Of a stretch of DNA of 64,000 nt, positions 55,043-64,000 are shown piece after piece. The stretch comes from VRUE01 sp963732225. Lineage in GTDB: Bacteria > Actinomycetota > Thermoleophilia > Solirubrobacterales > 70-9. The stretch covers positions 62,001-126,000 of the forward strand of contig CAVSYR010000004.1 in the NCBI GenBank assembly GCA_963732225.1, written 5' to 3'. The stretch's first letter is position 1. Every line of letters starts with the position of its first letter. Position numbers and translations under genes: made by a program. Below the pieces are notes generated by a model. That model did not search any database. It was given only the letters and a program-made list of their open reading frames with translations, and was not told the DNA's origin.

Positions 55043-55315
55043 TTACGGCTCATATCCGCACCTCCAGCTGCGAGGAGCGAAGCAAAAGCCGATCCTCGGA
55101 AAGGCCGTGGGCGTTCGCGTAGCCTCGACGGTTTGGATAGCCGGGCTGGCGGTAGGACAGGGCACGTCCAAGGGACCCGGATCGAGCAGGGCGGGCGCGT
55201 AGCGCCAGAGCAAGGCGCGACAGCACTCCCGACAGCAGCACTCGGGAATCGAGACTCCGGTCTGCTCGCAGAGGCAGGGATTGCTCATCGACCGCAAGAC
55301 GGGCCGGGAGCTCAT
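55043..55315 (-). CDS. Cys-rich small protein
   Basis: 90 residues. ATG 55315 overlaps the M48 peptidase gene's stop by four bases. Residues 9-40 contain eight cysteines (PCLCEQTGVSIPECCCRECC), suggesting metal or Fe-S binding or disulphides. The frame is intact amid frameshifted neighbours. No family recognised; the tail (FCFAPRSWRCGYEP) is less convincing. Confidence 0.45.
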   Translation of the reverse strand: MSSRPVLRSMSNPCLCEQTGVSIPECCCRECCRALLWRYAPALLDPGPLDVPCPTASPAIQTVEATRTPTAFPRIGFCFAPRSWRCGYEP

Positions 55316-56230
55316 ATCGACCCGCCCCCATCGCCACCTCGCAGAGGCGCTCGATACCGAAGCGCCACCGGCGGGTGCTGGCGCTTGCTGAAGATCCCGG
55401 CACCCGGCAGGTCCAACGCCTGCTCCTGGTCGCGCAGGTAGGAGGCGAGGTCCTCTGCCTGACCCAGAGACGCAGCGTAGGAATCGGCTGCATACTCACG
55501 CGCGCGCCAGTACGCGGCCCACGCCGGCGCCAGCAACCGCAGGGCGATGGTTCCTCCACTCAATCGAGCGATCAAGCGCATCAATGCCCACGGAATTGCG
55601 CCGTGCGGATCGGGGTTCCGCTCCACCTCGCTTCGCCGAGCGCTCTCGGTAGGTGAGAGCGCAAGGGGGTCATCCCACATTGAAAGCCGATTCAGCGCCT
55701 CGGTGATTCGGCCATCGAGGGTATTCGCGTGGCCGAGCTCATGGCCCATGACAGCGGCAAGCCCGTCGCATTCGACCATCGCCCGGCTGAAGATCACCAC
55801 CCGGCCTCTGACCGCAGCAAAGGGCACCGGGTCGTCGAGCACCCGGTAGTCGGGTGCGCTCGGCAGCTGCGCTCGAGTGGCCCGCAGGAGGTCGAATGCG
55901 TCACCGAGTGCGGCGGCCTCTCGGCACTGGGGCGCCTGATGCCAAGGCGCCGCCCCCACACCCACCCTCGACCCGGAGGAAAAAGCCGAGGATCGACCAC
56001 AGCACGGGTGCGAGGGCGGCGGCCCAGGCCCATCCCTCGGGGCTCAGCCCGAGAGGAAGCACGCTCCCCACGATCGCGGCTCCGAGATAGGTAAGGAGCC
56101 AGCGAGTGCTCACTCCAAGCAGCACCTCGACGACCAGCGTCAGCAGGTAGAGAACAAGGCCGCCGGCGGCGCTGGGAAAGGTGGCGCGGCTGCGGCGGTG
56201 TACCTGGGTGCTGTCCGTCTGGGTGTGCAT
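55312..56230 (-). CDS. M48-family membrane metallopeptidase, one frameshift
   Basis: About 300 residues from ATG 56230. The first frame gives two transmembrane helices (GGLVLYLLTLVVEVLLGV and the AWAAALAPVLWSILGFFL region). The second (after an indel near 55950) begins AAALGDAFDLLRATRAQL and holds the zinc site MGHELGHANTLDG, further hydrophobic helices (ALMRLIARLSGGTIALRLL) and the third-ligand region WRAREYAADSYAASLG. This is the HtpX/Ste24-like layout: an integral membrane zinc protease with a cytoplasmic active site. Within the accessory region it may serve quality control or a toxin-like role, which is inference. Confidence 0.75.
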
Positions 56231-56498
56231 GGGCGACCCAATGCACGCTCGCGTGCCACAAATGGGAGTCCTGTGCGCCCAGACGAGGGCTAGGTCCAGG
56301 GAATCGTGATGGCACGGCGGGCCGTGAGGTGGTTCTTCAACTCGGCCTCGTTTCTGTGGGCGTTGCCTTCCCCCGTCGATGCCGAGGGCTACGCACCCCG
56401 CCGGCAAGACCTGGCCACATAGAAAGCATTCGTCGAGGACGCTGACCGGCCCGGCCAGATTGCGAGCATCGGCTGGCCGAGATGGGAGACTTGGCGGC

Positions 56499-56708
56499 GT
56501 GAACGATCAGAAGGCAATCGAAGCGATGCTGGACCGTGCCGGCATCGTCTGGACCTTCGTCGAGGAGGTCGAGAGGGCTGAGGAGGCTGCGGTGGTGCTG
56601 GAGGTCGAAGCGAAGACCGGGCCGAAGAACCTTGGCTATGGCCGTTTCGTGTCCCGCCTGGGCTTTGACGAGGACGGCTGCCTTGTGAATTGGGGTTGCT
56701 GGGAGTAA
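56499..56708 (+). CDS. Small hypothetical protein
   Basis: 69 residues from GTG 56499, with GGGAGA eight bases upstream. VNDQKAIEAMLDRAGIVWTF, then a mixed strand region ending FDEDGCLVNWGCWE. The pattern resembles small phage- or element-borne proteins with a conserved Trp-rich end. Stands alone on the plus strand. Confidence 0.55.
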   Translation: MNDQKAIEAMLDRAGIVWTFVEEVERAEEAAVVLEVEAKTGPKNLGYGRFVSRLGFDEDGCLVNWGCWE

Positions 56709-56923
56709 GTCTTAGCGTGCTCGTCTTCGGCGGGACTCGGTCCACCTGAATTTGTTTTCCGCTTGTTCAAGCGGTTAGGCGCCGTTCACGGAGATCGCGC
56801 CAAACAAATGAAGCCAGACCAATCAATCGCCATCGTGCGGATCTCCGCGAAATGGCTTGCCTATGCGATGTCTGAGCTCTGCAAGACCGGTTCGATCGAA
56901 GTAGGCTTAGCTTCACGAAACTC

Positions 56924-56935
56924 GCCTAATTAGGC
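56924..56935. promoter_or_regulatory. Palindrome in the promoter region of 56992
   Basis: GCCTAATTAGGC is a perfect 12-base palindrome in an AT-rich gap (56709-56991). Half-site-like TAGGC copies lie at about 56912 and 56958. Possible operator for one of the XRE regulators. Confidence 0.35.
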
Positions 56936-56991
56936 ATAAAGAAAAACTTATAAGTTAGGCTGGGTGGACTGGGTTGATACACTAGATATGC

Positions 56992-57745
56992 ATGGAGACA
57001 CCCTCCAAGAACCCGACGCCCAAAGCCCTCCAGGCTGCCGAGAAGGCCTCCCGTGAACTGGAGCAGGTAAGCCGTACCGTCAGGCAGGTCGAAGGGCGGG
57101 TTACCGAGAATCTGGTGGCCGACGCCCTGAAGAGCGTCCGGTTCTGGAGTCAAAAGGTCGAACAGCCCGATTGGGTCAAGGTCGAGCAGTCCTACCTGAG
57201 GGAAGTCGAGCAGGCAGCCGACGCCCTGAAGAGGAGCCAGCGGCGCTGGTTCGCGAACGCCATCGACGATTGGAAGTCGCCCAAGTTCGAGATCGCTTGG
57301 CAGCCGAAGCCCGCGAACCTGAGCAAAGACTGGGCGGCCTCCTTCGAGAAGTTCAGCGCATGCAACCGCAGCTTTGAGGCAGTTGACCTCGGCCAGCACC
57401 TCGTCGCGCTTCATACGGCGGAGCTGAACGGCGCCAGGCGCAGCAAGCGCGTCCGTGAGAACGGGATGTCCGGGTGGTTTGAAGAGTTCCTCCGCACGCC
57501 ATCAATTACTTCGTCTTCGTCGACCGCGACGCCGATGCCGAGAAGGCTGCGCAGGCCCTGCGCGTCGCCACCCTCCGTGGTGGCAAGCGGCACTCGAGGC
57601 CTCGCTCGCTGGTCTCGGTTTGTGTCGAAGAGCTCGGTCGCATGGTCGAGCGCCTCGCCGATATCGCCTTCCCGAACGCCCCCACCGGTGCCCGCCTGAC
57701 ATTGCGTTCTGCATCTCAAGGTGGGCAACCGGCCTTCAGTTTCTG
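56992..57745 (+). CDS. Hypothetical element protein with coiled coil, one frameshift
   Basis: About 250 residues. First frame: a long charged helical N-terminus (ALQAAEKASRELEQVSRTVRQ, WVKVEQSYLREVEQAADALKR), then IDDWKSPKFEIAWQPKP and MSGWFEEFLRT. After a shift near 57490, AINYFVFVDRDADAEKAAQALR, RSLVSVCVEELGRMVERLAD and PAFSF. No known domain. First gene of a plus-strand group with 57777 and 58156. Confidence 0.5.
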
Positions 57746-57776
57746 AAAACCCAAGCCCGCCGTAGCCGAAAGGTAG

Positions 57777-58169
57777 GTGGGCTTCATGAAAGTCCTCTTT
57801 GAATGTTCCAACATCGAGTACATCGCGATCACCGACCAGGTCGTCGAATTCTGCGCCGACCTCTCCGACGAGGAATGGCTGAACCTGGACGTCCAGGCGA
57901 AGGTCCTCGCCTGGGCGATCGAATCGGATGCGCCCCTTGTCGTCAGCGTCTCCAAGGTCCCCGGCTCAGCCCGGCTCTCCGAAATGGAGATCACGCCGCC
58001 CGACGTGGACGGTCCGAAGGCGATCCTGCTCGTCGTCGTCGAGGAGCACCGGGTGCTCGTCGTCCACGGGGTCACGGTTTCCAATCCGCCGGTACCCCCG
58101 GCCGAGATCGAATTCGCCGAGACCGCCCTGACCGAGTTCGAAAGGGAGTCGGGAGGTGAGCCCCACTAA
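57777..58169 (+). CDS. Hypothetical protein preceding the XRE regulator
   Basis: 127-130 residues; GTG 57777 or ATG 57786. Alternating strands and helices: KVLFECSNIEYIAITDQVVEF, LDVQAKVLAWAIESDAPLVV, KAILLVVVEEHRVLVVHGV. Overlaps the XRE gene by 14 bases, so they are translated together. It may be the toxin or sensor partner of the regulator, but no motif supports either. Confidence 0.5.
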   Translation: MGFMKVLFECSNIEYIAITDQVVEFCADLSDEEWLNLDVQAKVLAWAIESDAPLVVSVSKVPGSARLSEMEITPPDVDGPKAILLVVVEEHRVLVVHGVTVSNPPVPPAEIEFAETALTEFERESGGEPH

Positions 58170-58554
58170 GCAGGCAGATCCGCGGGTCACTTACGAGCAG
58201 CGGCTGCTCTCGAAGCAAGTCGCACAGCTGATCGGCGGCTTGCTCGAGTCGAACGACATCAAGCGCAGCGAGTTGGCAGAGCGCCTGGGGGTGCCGGACT
58301 CTCGCGTGGCCCACGTCCTGCGCGGGACCGAGAACTTGACCTTGGAGACAGTCGCCTCCTTGGCCCACGCTGTCGGCATCCGCTTCGCCCTGGTGCCCGT
58401 CCCGCTCGCCGACCGCGACACGACCCCTGCGGCGGACGACCCCGCCCCTCCGCGCTGGATCGCCGGCGAGCGCCGCCGGGTGGCGAACATGACCGAGGCC
58501 GAGGGGCCGGCGACGCGACCGCTGGGCGCGGAAATGAGCGGGTCCGATGAGTGA
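58156..58554 (+). CDS. XRE-family HTH protein, antitoxin-like
   Basis: 132 residues from GTG 58156. HTH at about 30-80 (IKRSELAERLGVPDSRVAHVLRG, then LTLETVASLAHAVGIRF). The C-terminal tail is acidic and disordered-looking (DDPAPPRW to AEMSGSDE). Sits between a small hypothetical gene and a PIN fragment, six bases before the latter, so it was probably the antitoxin of an HTH-PIN pair. Confidence 0.7.
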   Translation: MSPTKQADPRVTYEQRLLSKQVAQLIGGLLESNDIKRSELAERLGVPDSRVAHVLRGTENLTLETVASLAHAVGIRFALVPVPLADRDTTPAADDPAPPRWIAGERRRVANMTEAEGPATRPLGAEMSGSDE

Positions 58555-58560
58555 TGACGT

Positions 58561-58656
58561 GTGATCGTCGTCCTCGACACCAACTGCTTTCACAGCGAAC
58601 TCGAGTTTCGGGGCCCAAATAGCTGCGGTCGCCACCTAGTTCCGATCGCCGACTAG
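58561..58656 (+). pseudogene. PIN-domain remnant, truncated
   Basis: GTG 58561 encodes VIVVLDTNCFHSELEF, the typical first strand and Asp of a PIN domain, but the frame stops after 31 residues where the opposite-strand recombinase fragment begins. The rest of the domain is absent. Confidence 0.55.
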
Positions 58657-59215
58657 GACGGGCCGGAAAGGCTTCTCGTAGGACAAGAACCAAGAGCAGC
58701 TCGTCATCGGAGTTCCTGCGCGAGCGATAGCCGTACACAGCGCCGCCGACCTTGCGGCCTTTGGCCCGCCGTCGCGCCATCCCGGCCTTTATCGCGGCAC
58801 CCTTGCGGCGCGAGTCCTCCATGTTGCGCTCGCCCATGACGGTCGCGAGGATCAGGTTCTCGAAAGTCGAGGGGTCCTGGATGCAGTGGATCCGAACATC
58901 GGTGCGCCTCGCCCAGAGCGCGACCTCGACCAGGTGACGAGCCTGCAGGCCGTCCCCGCGGGCGAGGCGATCTGAATGCTGGGCGATAAGGATGCCGCCG
59001 ATCCGCTCGACGTGCTCCAGAGCGGCGGCGAGTTCGGGGCCGCGGTTGCCCTTATAGGCGCTGACGTCGGCCTCGCTGTACTCGGCGACGACCTCGAGTC
59101 CTGCACTCTCGGCGAAGCGTCGGCCGTCCTCGAGCTGGCCAGGGATCGAGCCCCGAATGTCCTCGGTCGACTTGGCGGCGTAGAGGACCGCCTGTATTGT
59201 TTCCCGTTCTTCCAT
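58657..59215 (-). pseudogene. Serine recombinase, C-terminally truncated
   Basis: About 186 residues from ATG 59215. The resolvase/invertase catalytic domain is clear: VLYAAKSTEDIRGSIPGQLED with the nucleophile Ser16, IAQHSDRLARGDG, and ATVMGERNMEDSRRKGAAIKAG leading into RRRAKGRKVGGAVYGYRS, the start of the large-serine-recombinase middle domain. Homology ends near 58690, and the frame then runs antisense through the PIN and XRE genes. The DNA-binding C-terminus is missing, so it is probably inactive. Likely the former integrase of the element or of a nested one. Confidence 0.7.
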
Positions 59216-59335
59216 GCGGCTCAGCGAGCCCTTCCCGTTCCCCTATCCCAAGATCTTCGCGGCGCATTCTCGCCCCCAAGACACCGGGCAGAACACCCTG
59301 CATGTTCTTCGGCGGGGAGATAATCCGCCCTAAGG

Positions 59336-60298
59336 GTGGCGAACGAGTGGCGCGACATACGGGCGATGCGAGCCGAACCACCGGGTCTCGCGCTCAGAGA
59401 CCCGCGGCGCCGCAGGGTCTTCACCGCCGCCCTCCAACAGGCCGAGGAGCTCCACCAGGCCGCGGAGGCGACCGGTTATGCGAGCCGCCCGCTGCCGCTC
59501 TTCTACGCCCTCAGCCAGGGCGGCCGGGCGATCGCCGCGGCTCGGGCCAGCGGTGCCTGGAAGATCAGGGGCCACGGGATGCGCTGCGAGTCGCGGCGGC
59601 GCTCGGTCCTCGACACGCGGCTGAGTGTGACCGCTTCGGGAGCCATCCCGATGGTGACTCGCGCCACCGGCTCTCCTTCCTACGAGACGCCGGTCAAGCT
59701 CGGGGCGCTGCTCGCCTCCCTCCCGGAGGTCTCCGCCCGGGCGAACTCGCTGGTCAAGGGCCCAGCGACGATCGCCCTGTACCCCGATGAGACGGCCGCA
59801 CGCGATGAGCGCCACCGGCAGCTTTCTCCGCCGCTCGGCTTTTCGGGCGTCTACTTCGGGCCCGAGGGCTCGCTGCCACCCGCCGAGCAGCAGGAGGGCC
59901 TGCGCCGGGCGCTCCGCCCCTATCCCCGCGCCCAGGGCTGGCAGAGTCACAGCGCCTGGATCACCAGGGATGGGGTTCGCGGCATCGGGCTGAGCTGGCC
60001 GATCGCCGAGCAGGGAGTCCGGGGCTACCGGGCGCTGGAGGTGGTCGCGACCCGGGTCGGCGACCTCTATTACCTACGGCCCGGGCTCGGCAAGGACGGT
60101 GGCGAGATCAGCGTCCTGATGAGCTGGTGGGCGGTCCTGCTCGGCCTTTCGAGTCTGGCGCGATACGAGCCGGCCAGCTGGCGCGCCGGGCTCGACAGCG
60201 ATTCCTCGCCGATCTCCTCGCTGCTCGAGGAAACCCTCGACCACGCCCAGGAGCGGGTCCCCCAGCTGATCCGCTGGGCCCTGGCGGAGGCCGCGTGA
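59336..60298 (+). CDS. YaaC-like protein
   Basis: 320 residues from GTG 59336. The N-terminal ALQQAEELHQAAEATGYASRPLPLFYALSQGGRAIAAAR matches the YaaC-like family start, followed by LGALLASLPEV, then YYLRPG and VLMSWWAVLLGLSSLARYEP, and WRAGLDSDSSPISSLLEE near the end. Function is unknown, although YaaC-type genes are seen near defence genes. Intact, and its stop lies 48 bases before the start of the STAND NTPase gene, so a shared transcript is likely. Confidence 0.65.
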   Translation: MANEWRDIRAMRAEPPGLALRDPRRRRVFTAALQQAEELHQAAEATGYASRPLPLFYALSQGGRAIAAARASGAWKIRGHGMRCESRRRSVLDTRLSVTASGAIPMVTRATGSPSYETPVKLGALLASLPEVSARANSLVKGPATIALYPDETAARDERHRQLSPPLGFSGVYFGPEGSLPPAEQQEGLRRALRPYPRAQGWQSHSAWITRDGVRGIGLSWPIAEQGVRGYRALEVVATRVGDLYYLRPGLGKDGGEISVLMSWWAVLLGLSSLARYEPASWRAGLDSDSSPISSLLEETLDHAQERVPQLIRWALAEAA

Positions 60299-60346
60299 GC
60301 GAGCGGCATAGACGGTTGCGCACGGGCACCGAGCGCGGGGGTACCG

Positions 60347-63300
60347 ATGCCCACCGGCCTGAGCGGCTCCGGAAGCCTCAAGCAGATCCGCAGCTGGGAC
60401 GGCTCCCAGACGCGAGCCTTCGAGGAGCTCTGCTTCCAGCTGCGCGACCCGACGCCGCCGGGCGCCGAGCTGCGAAAGACCGGCGACCCCGACGCCGGGG
60501 TCGAGTGGTACTGGCTGCTCAACGACGGCGCCGAAGTCGCCTGGCAGGCCAAGTTCGTCTTCGACACCAGCGGACTGTTGAGCCAGATGCGGAAGTCCTT
60601 GAAAGCGACCGCCGGGAAGCGACCCGAGCCTGCAGCAAGATGAACTTCTGCATCCCCTACGACCTCGCCGATGACCCGAGCAGGGCCCGGGGCAAACAGG
60701 CCCGCGAGCGCTTCGAGGAGGCCAAGCAGGACTGGCTCGAGTTCGCGCCTGGGGTCGAGGTCGGGCTGCTCAGCGGCGGCGAATTGCTCGAGCGCCTCGC
60801 CCTCGAGCGTCACCGTGGCCGCGAGCACTTCTTCTTCGGTGAGCGCCTGCTCGGGAGCGAGTGGTGCGAGCACGAGCTGAAGGCGACGATCGAGGACGCT
60901 GGCGATCGCTACACACCCGAGCAAGACGTCGCGCTTCCAATCGACGAGATCCTTGAATCGGTCGCTCAGCCTCCATGGCTCGAGGCAGAGCTCCGCAAAA
61001 AGGTCGACGCGGCGCTACTCGCCGCCAAGGAGGTCCTGAGGCGCGGCGACCCGGAGCGTCCCTGGGCTGGCCTTCCTTGCGGAGATCCGAGACTCCCTCG
61101 GTCGGATCGAGGAGGCCGAGCCGATTGCCGAGCTGCCGCCGGCGCTCGAATCGAAGCTACTGCTCGAGGCGACCGGCGAAGCGCTTGAGGCGCTCGATCG
61201 CCTCTACGGCGAGATCTATCCCCGGATCCGCACCGCGGAAGAACGCCGGCCGGCCAGCGGGGAGGTGGACGAGGCAAAGAAGATCGCGCTGGCAAGCGAA
61301 AAGCGGCTTGCAGAAGCTGCCTCGTCGCTGGCGCCGAGGGCGCGCCATCTCGGCCAGACCCTGCGCGAGCTCGAAGACTTCCTGCGGGGTCCCGCCTGCC
61401 AAGGAGCCGAGCGTCGGGCACTGTTCGTCCACGGACCGGCTGGGCGGGGCAAGACTCATCTCTTCTGCGACGTCGGCGAGCGGCTCCTCGCCGAGGGCCA
61501 CCCCGTGCTCGTCCTGCTCGGAGAACGCTTCCGCGAGGGCTCGGTCTGGCGCACCCTGGCCGCGGCCCTCGGCGAGCCTGGCCTGAGCGCCGACGAGGTT
61601 GCAGGCGTGCTCGCCGCCTCGGGCGAGGCGAGCGGCCGGCGGGCGGTGCTGCTGATCGACGCGATCAACGAGACCAAGCCCGACCCCGGAGTCTGGTCGG
61701 CCGAGCTCTCCGACGTCCGGCGCCGGCTCACCGAGAGCGGCTGGGTCGGCCTGGCGGTCAGCTGCCGCGACACCTACCTGGATTGGTCAGAGCCGGCCGG
61801 AGGACCCGACCAAGAGTTCGCGCGGGTAGAGCACCTCGGCTACCGCGGCCGCGAGCACGAGGCGGTCGAGCGGATCTTCGCGGTCCACGGCCTCGAGAGT
61901 CCCGCAGGTGCCACTCCTGCTTCCCGAGTTCAGCGACCCGCTCTTCCTAAAGCTCTACTGCGAGGGCCTCAAGGACAGCGGCCGGCCCGCGACCGGAAGT
62001 GAGCACCTCTCCGAGGTGTTCGAGAACTTCGTCCAGGCGCGCGGCGAGTCGGGTCGAAAGCACGCTGCGCCTCGATCGCAACCTCGGGCTCGGTGCGCCA
62101 GGCGATCAACGCCCTCGCCTCGAAGTTCGTCGAGTCGCGGCGGCGAGCGGATCCCCTACCCCGAGGCCGCCAAATTGATCAACGCCCTGGCACCCAACCT
62201 GAGCAGCTCACCGGAGACTCTGATCGAGCAGCTGATCAGCGAGGGCCTCGTCGCTCTCGACCGCGCCTGGCTTGGCGAGGAGCCGGGCTGGTCGAGGCCG
62301 TCGGCTTCCCCTATCAGCGCTTCTCCGATCACATGATCGTCGGCGCCTACCTCGACGCGCAACCTGGCCGGAGCCTCGCCGGAGGCGCTGACCGCCGCCT
62401 TCGGAGCCGGCGGACACTTGGAGCAGTGGCTCGGCGAAGCCCCGCTCGGGCAGGTCGAGGCTCTGGCCGTGACGCTTCCCGAGCGCTGGGGAGTCGAGCT
62501 TCCCGACCTCTACCCCGACGATGGCGAGGGCGCCGCCTGGATCGACGCCACTTCGCGCTCTCCTCGTTCCTCGCCAGCTTGTGATCCGCGATCGCGACGC
62601 CTTCGGGGCACGGGCGGCGCCGCTCCTGAACGAGTCGCTCGACCTGATGCCGGAGGACTCGCTCGATGCCCTCGTCAGCGTCAGCGCCGATCCCGCGCCA
62701 TCCCTACAACGGCTCGCGGCTACACGCCTTTATCGAGGCGATGCCGATGGCAGATCGCGACGCCTACTGGGGGATCGCGACCTACGACTCCTTCGCCAAC
62801 CCCGGTACAGCGCTCGACCGCCTGGTGCGCTGGGCTGCCCGGGGCCCCTACCGCACCTACACAGACGAGGTCGTCGAGCTCGCCACGCTACCGCTGGTCT
62901 GGCTGCTCGCGAGTCCCAACCGCTTCGCCCGCGACTACACCACCAAGGCCCTGGCCAGCGTCCTGATCGGTCGGCCGGAGCTCGCCGGCGCGCTGGTCGA
63001 GCGCTTTGCGGGCGTCGACGACCCCTACGTGGTCGAGCGGCTGGCGGCCGCGGTGGCTGGCTCGGTGATGCGCGCCGAGCGCAGCGATGCGACGGCGGTG
63101 CGGGGGCTGCTCGAGAAGCTTGTCACCAACTTGATCGAGGGTCGCGAGAAATCTCCTGATCTCCTGACCAGAGACCACATCGCCTCGCTCGCCCGCCTCC
63201 TGCGCGCGCCGCGGGCAGATCCCGCCCCGCTGGCATAAGCGGGCGTTGCCCCCTTATGAGAGTAAGCCCCCGAAGCGTCCGCGCAGCGCCAAGTACCTCG

Positions 63301-64000
63301 AGGAGACCTACCCGGCGGCAGAGGACGGAGCGGGTTTCGAGGAGCTGCAGCGATCGGCGCTCGCGGACTGGAGCGACTGGTCACGCTACGAGGTAAGTGG
63401 CCGGATCGACAACTTCCTGGCCACCAGGCTCGGTGAGCCCGTTCCGGAGCCCGAGCCGCCTGAACCTCTTGAAGATCTGAGGATCAGCAAACGTGGCTGG
63501 AAGGCGTTCGTGGCGTCTCTCGATGAGAGCCAGGGCGAGCTGATCGCCGGAGGGGAATTTTCGGCGGAGGAGCTCGTCGACTCCTTCAGCGACGAGCAGG
63601 CCCTCCTGCTGACCCGCGCCTACGTGCATAAACGGAGGAAGAAGGTCCCGCAGGCAGCGCGCCAGGCGATCCCCTTGGAGCGCGCCAGGCGACTGATCTT
63701 TCAGCGCTGCATCGAGCTCGGCTGGACCCCCGAGCGCTTTGGCCACTTCGACTTCAGGGTCGGGCGTCGCGGAGGGCTGCGGGAGTCCCACAAGGGCGAG
63801 CGCTTCGGCAAGAAGTACCAGTGGATAGCCCTCCACGAGCTGCTGGCGAGGCTGGCCGACAACTTCACCTTCAAGGAATGGGAGGAGGTCGAGCCCTACG
63901 AAGGCGCCTGGCAGATCTCGACCCGAGACATCGATCCGAGCCTCCCCCCGGAGCCGATCACGATTGGTGAGGACCAGGAACACCGCCGTGGCCCCGCCTT
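60347..64000 (+). pseudogene. Nuclease-STAND NTPase, Avs-like, frameshifted and running off the window
   Basis: Starts at ATG 60347. Reading across about ten indels gives a protein of more than 1200 residues. N-terminus: a PD-(D/E)xK-like nuclease (WDGSQTRAFEELCFQL, then VEWYWLLNDGAEVAWQAKF). Next a linker (FCIPYDLADD, GVEVGLLSGGELLERL). STAND NTPase: Walker A VHGPAGRGKTHLF (about 61430), Walker B RAVLLIDAINET (about 61645) and WVGLAVSCRDTYLDW. A helical middle (PLLLPEFSDPLFLKLYCEGL, VGFPYQRFSDHMIVGAYL) and a sensor-like C-terminal region (ALPPYESKPPKRP, GKKYQWIALHELLARLADNF, WQISTRDIDPS) follow. Avs proteins recognise phage proteins and trigger nuclease activity. The last part (63242-64000) is open to the window edge. 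Confidence 0.65.

Noticed and set aside
56926..57414. Long minus-strand frame opposite the coiled-coil protein gene
   Set aside because: It is the antisense of a better plus-strand gene; its Leu/Gly-rich sequence mirrors the plus-strand codons.

Overview
The window is GC-rich DNA from a bacterium that most resembles a soil actinobacterium of the Thermoleophilia/Solirubrobacterales type. That is an inference from gene content: very large Sec-exported proteins with short Fn3-like domains, membrane-anchored collagen-like proteins, a tandem-HTH TetR regulator and small two-cysteine secreted proteins. No rRNA, tRNA or CRISPR array was seen.

Layout. 0-1 kb: an XRE regulator and a DUF4160/DUF2442 gene pair. 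1-50 kb: mostly minus-strand genes for exported proteins, separated by repeat-rich non-coding stretches. These include a trypsin-like protease with a lectin-type propeller and three near-identical 303-bp repeats (2.9-6.8 kb), several members of a short secreted family (7.5, 14.9, 30.7 kb, plus relics at 1.7 and 18.7 kb), a probable operon ending in a TIGR04141-like gene (11.8-15.7 kb), Cys-repeat proteins (17.3, 32.2 kb), a HtaA-like protein followed by two decayed copies of its own 3' end (28.6-30.7 kb), a VapBC pair (44.2-44.8 kb), a broken double-TetR regulator (45.6-47 kb), a putative G1-type peptidase (47.8 kb) and a DUF488 gene (49.1 kb).

The most striking structure is a cassette present twice in the same order and orientation: collagen-like membrane protein, then Fn3/propeller/TolB-like protein, then a long multi-module exported protein, followed in copy A by a relic of the short secreted family. 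Copy A is 27.6-18.7 kb and copy B is 41.8-34.0 kb. A half cassette (long plus short gene) lies at 11.7-7.5 kb. Copies A and B also share an upstream element of more than 200 bp that contains a conserved hairpin and a promoter-like motif. I read this as an amplified cell-surface or extracellular-matrix system of unknown function.

50-64 kb resembles a mobile or accessory element: a tandem replication-relaxation-like protein, a thermonuclease, an ArdC-like antirestriction protein, several small overlapping genes, an M48 metallopeptidase, an XRE regulator, a PIN remnant, a truncated serine recombinase, and a YaaC-like gene followed by a very large nuclease-STAND NTPase of the antiphage (Avs) type that runs off the right edge.

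Quality caveat. Frameshifts are clustered at about 34-36, 45.6-47, 50-55 and 60-63 kb, often at G/C runs, while 1150-1415-codon genes elsewhere are intact. They could be real decay or locally poor sequence. Frameshifted genes are given as one feature spanning all fragments.
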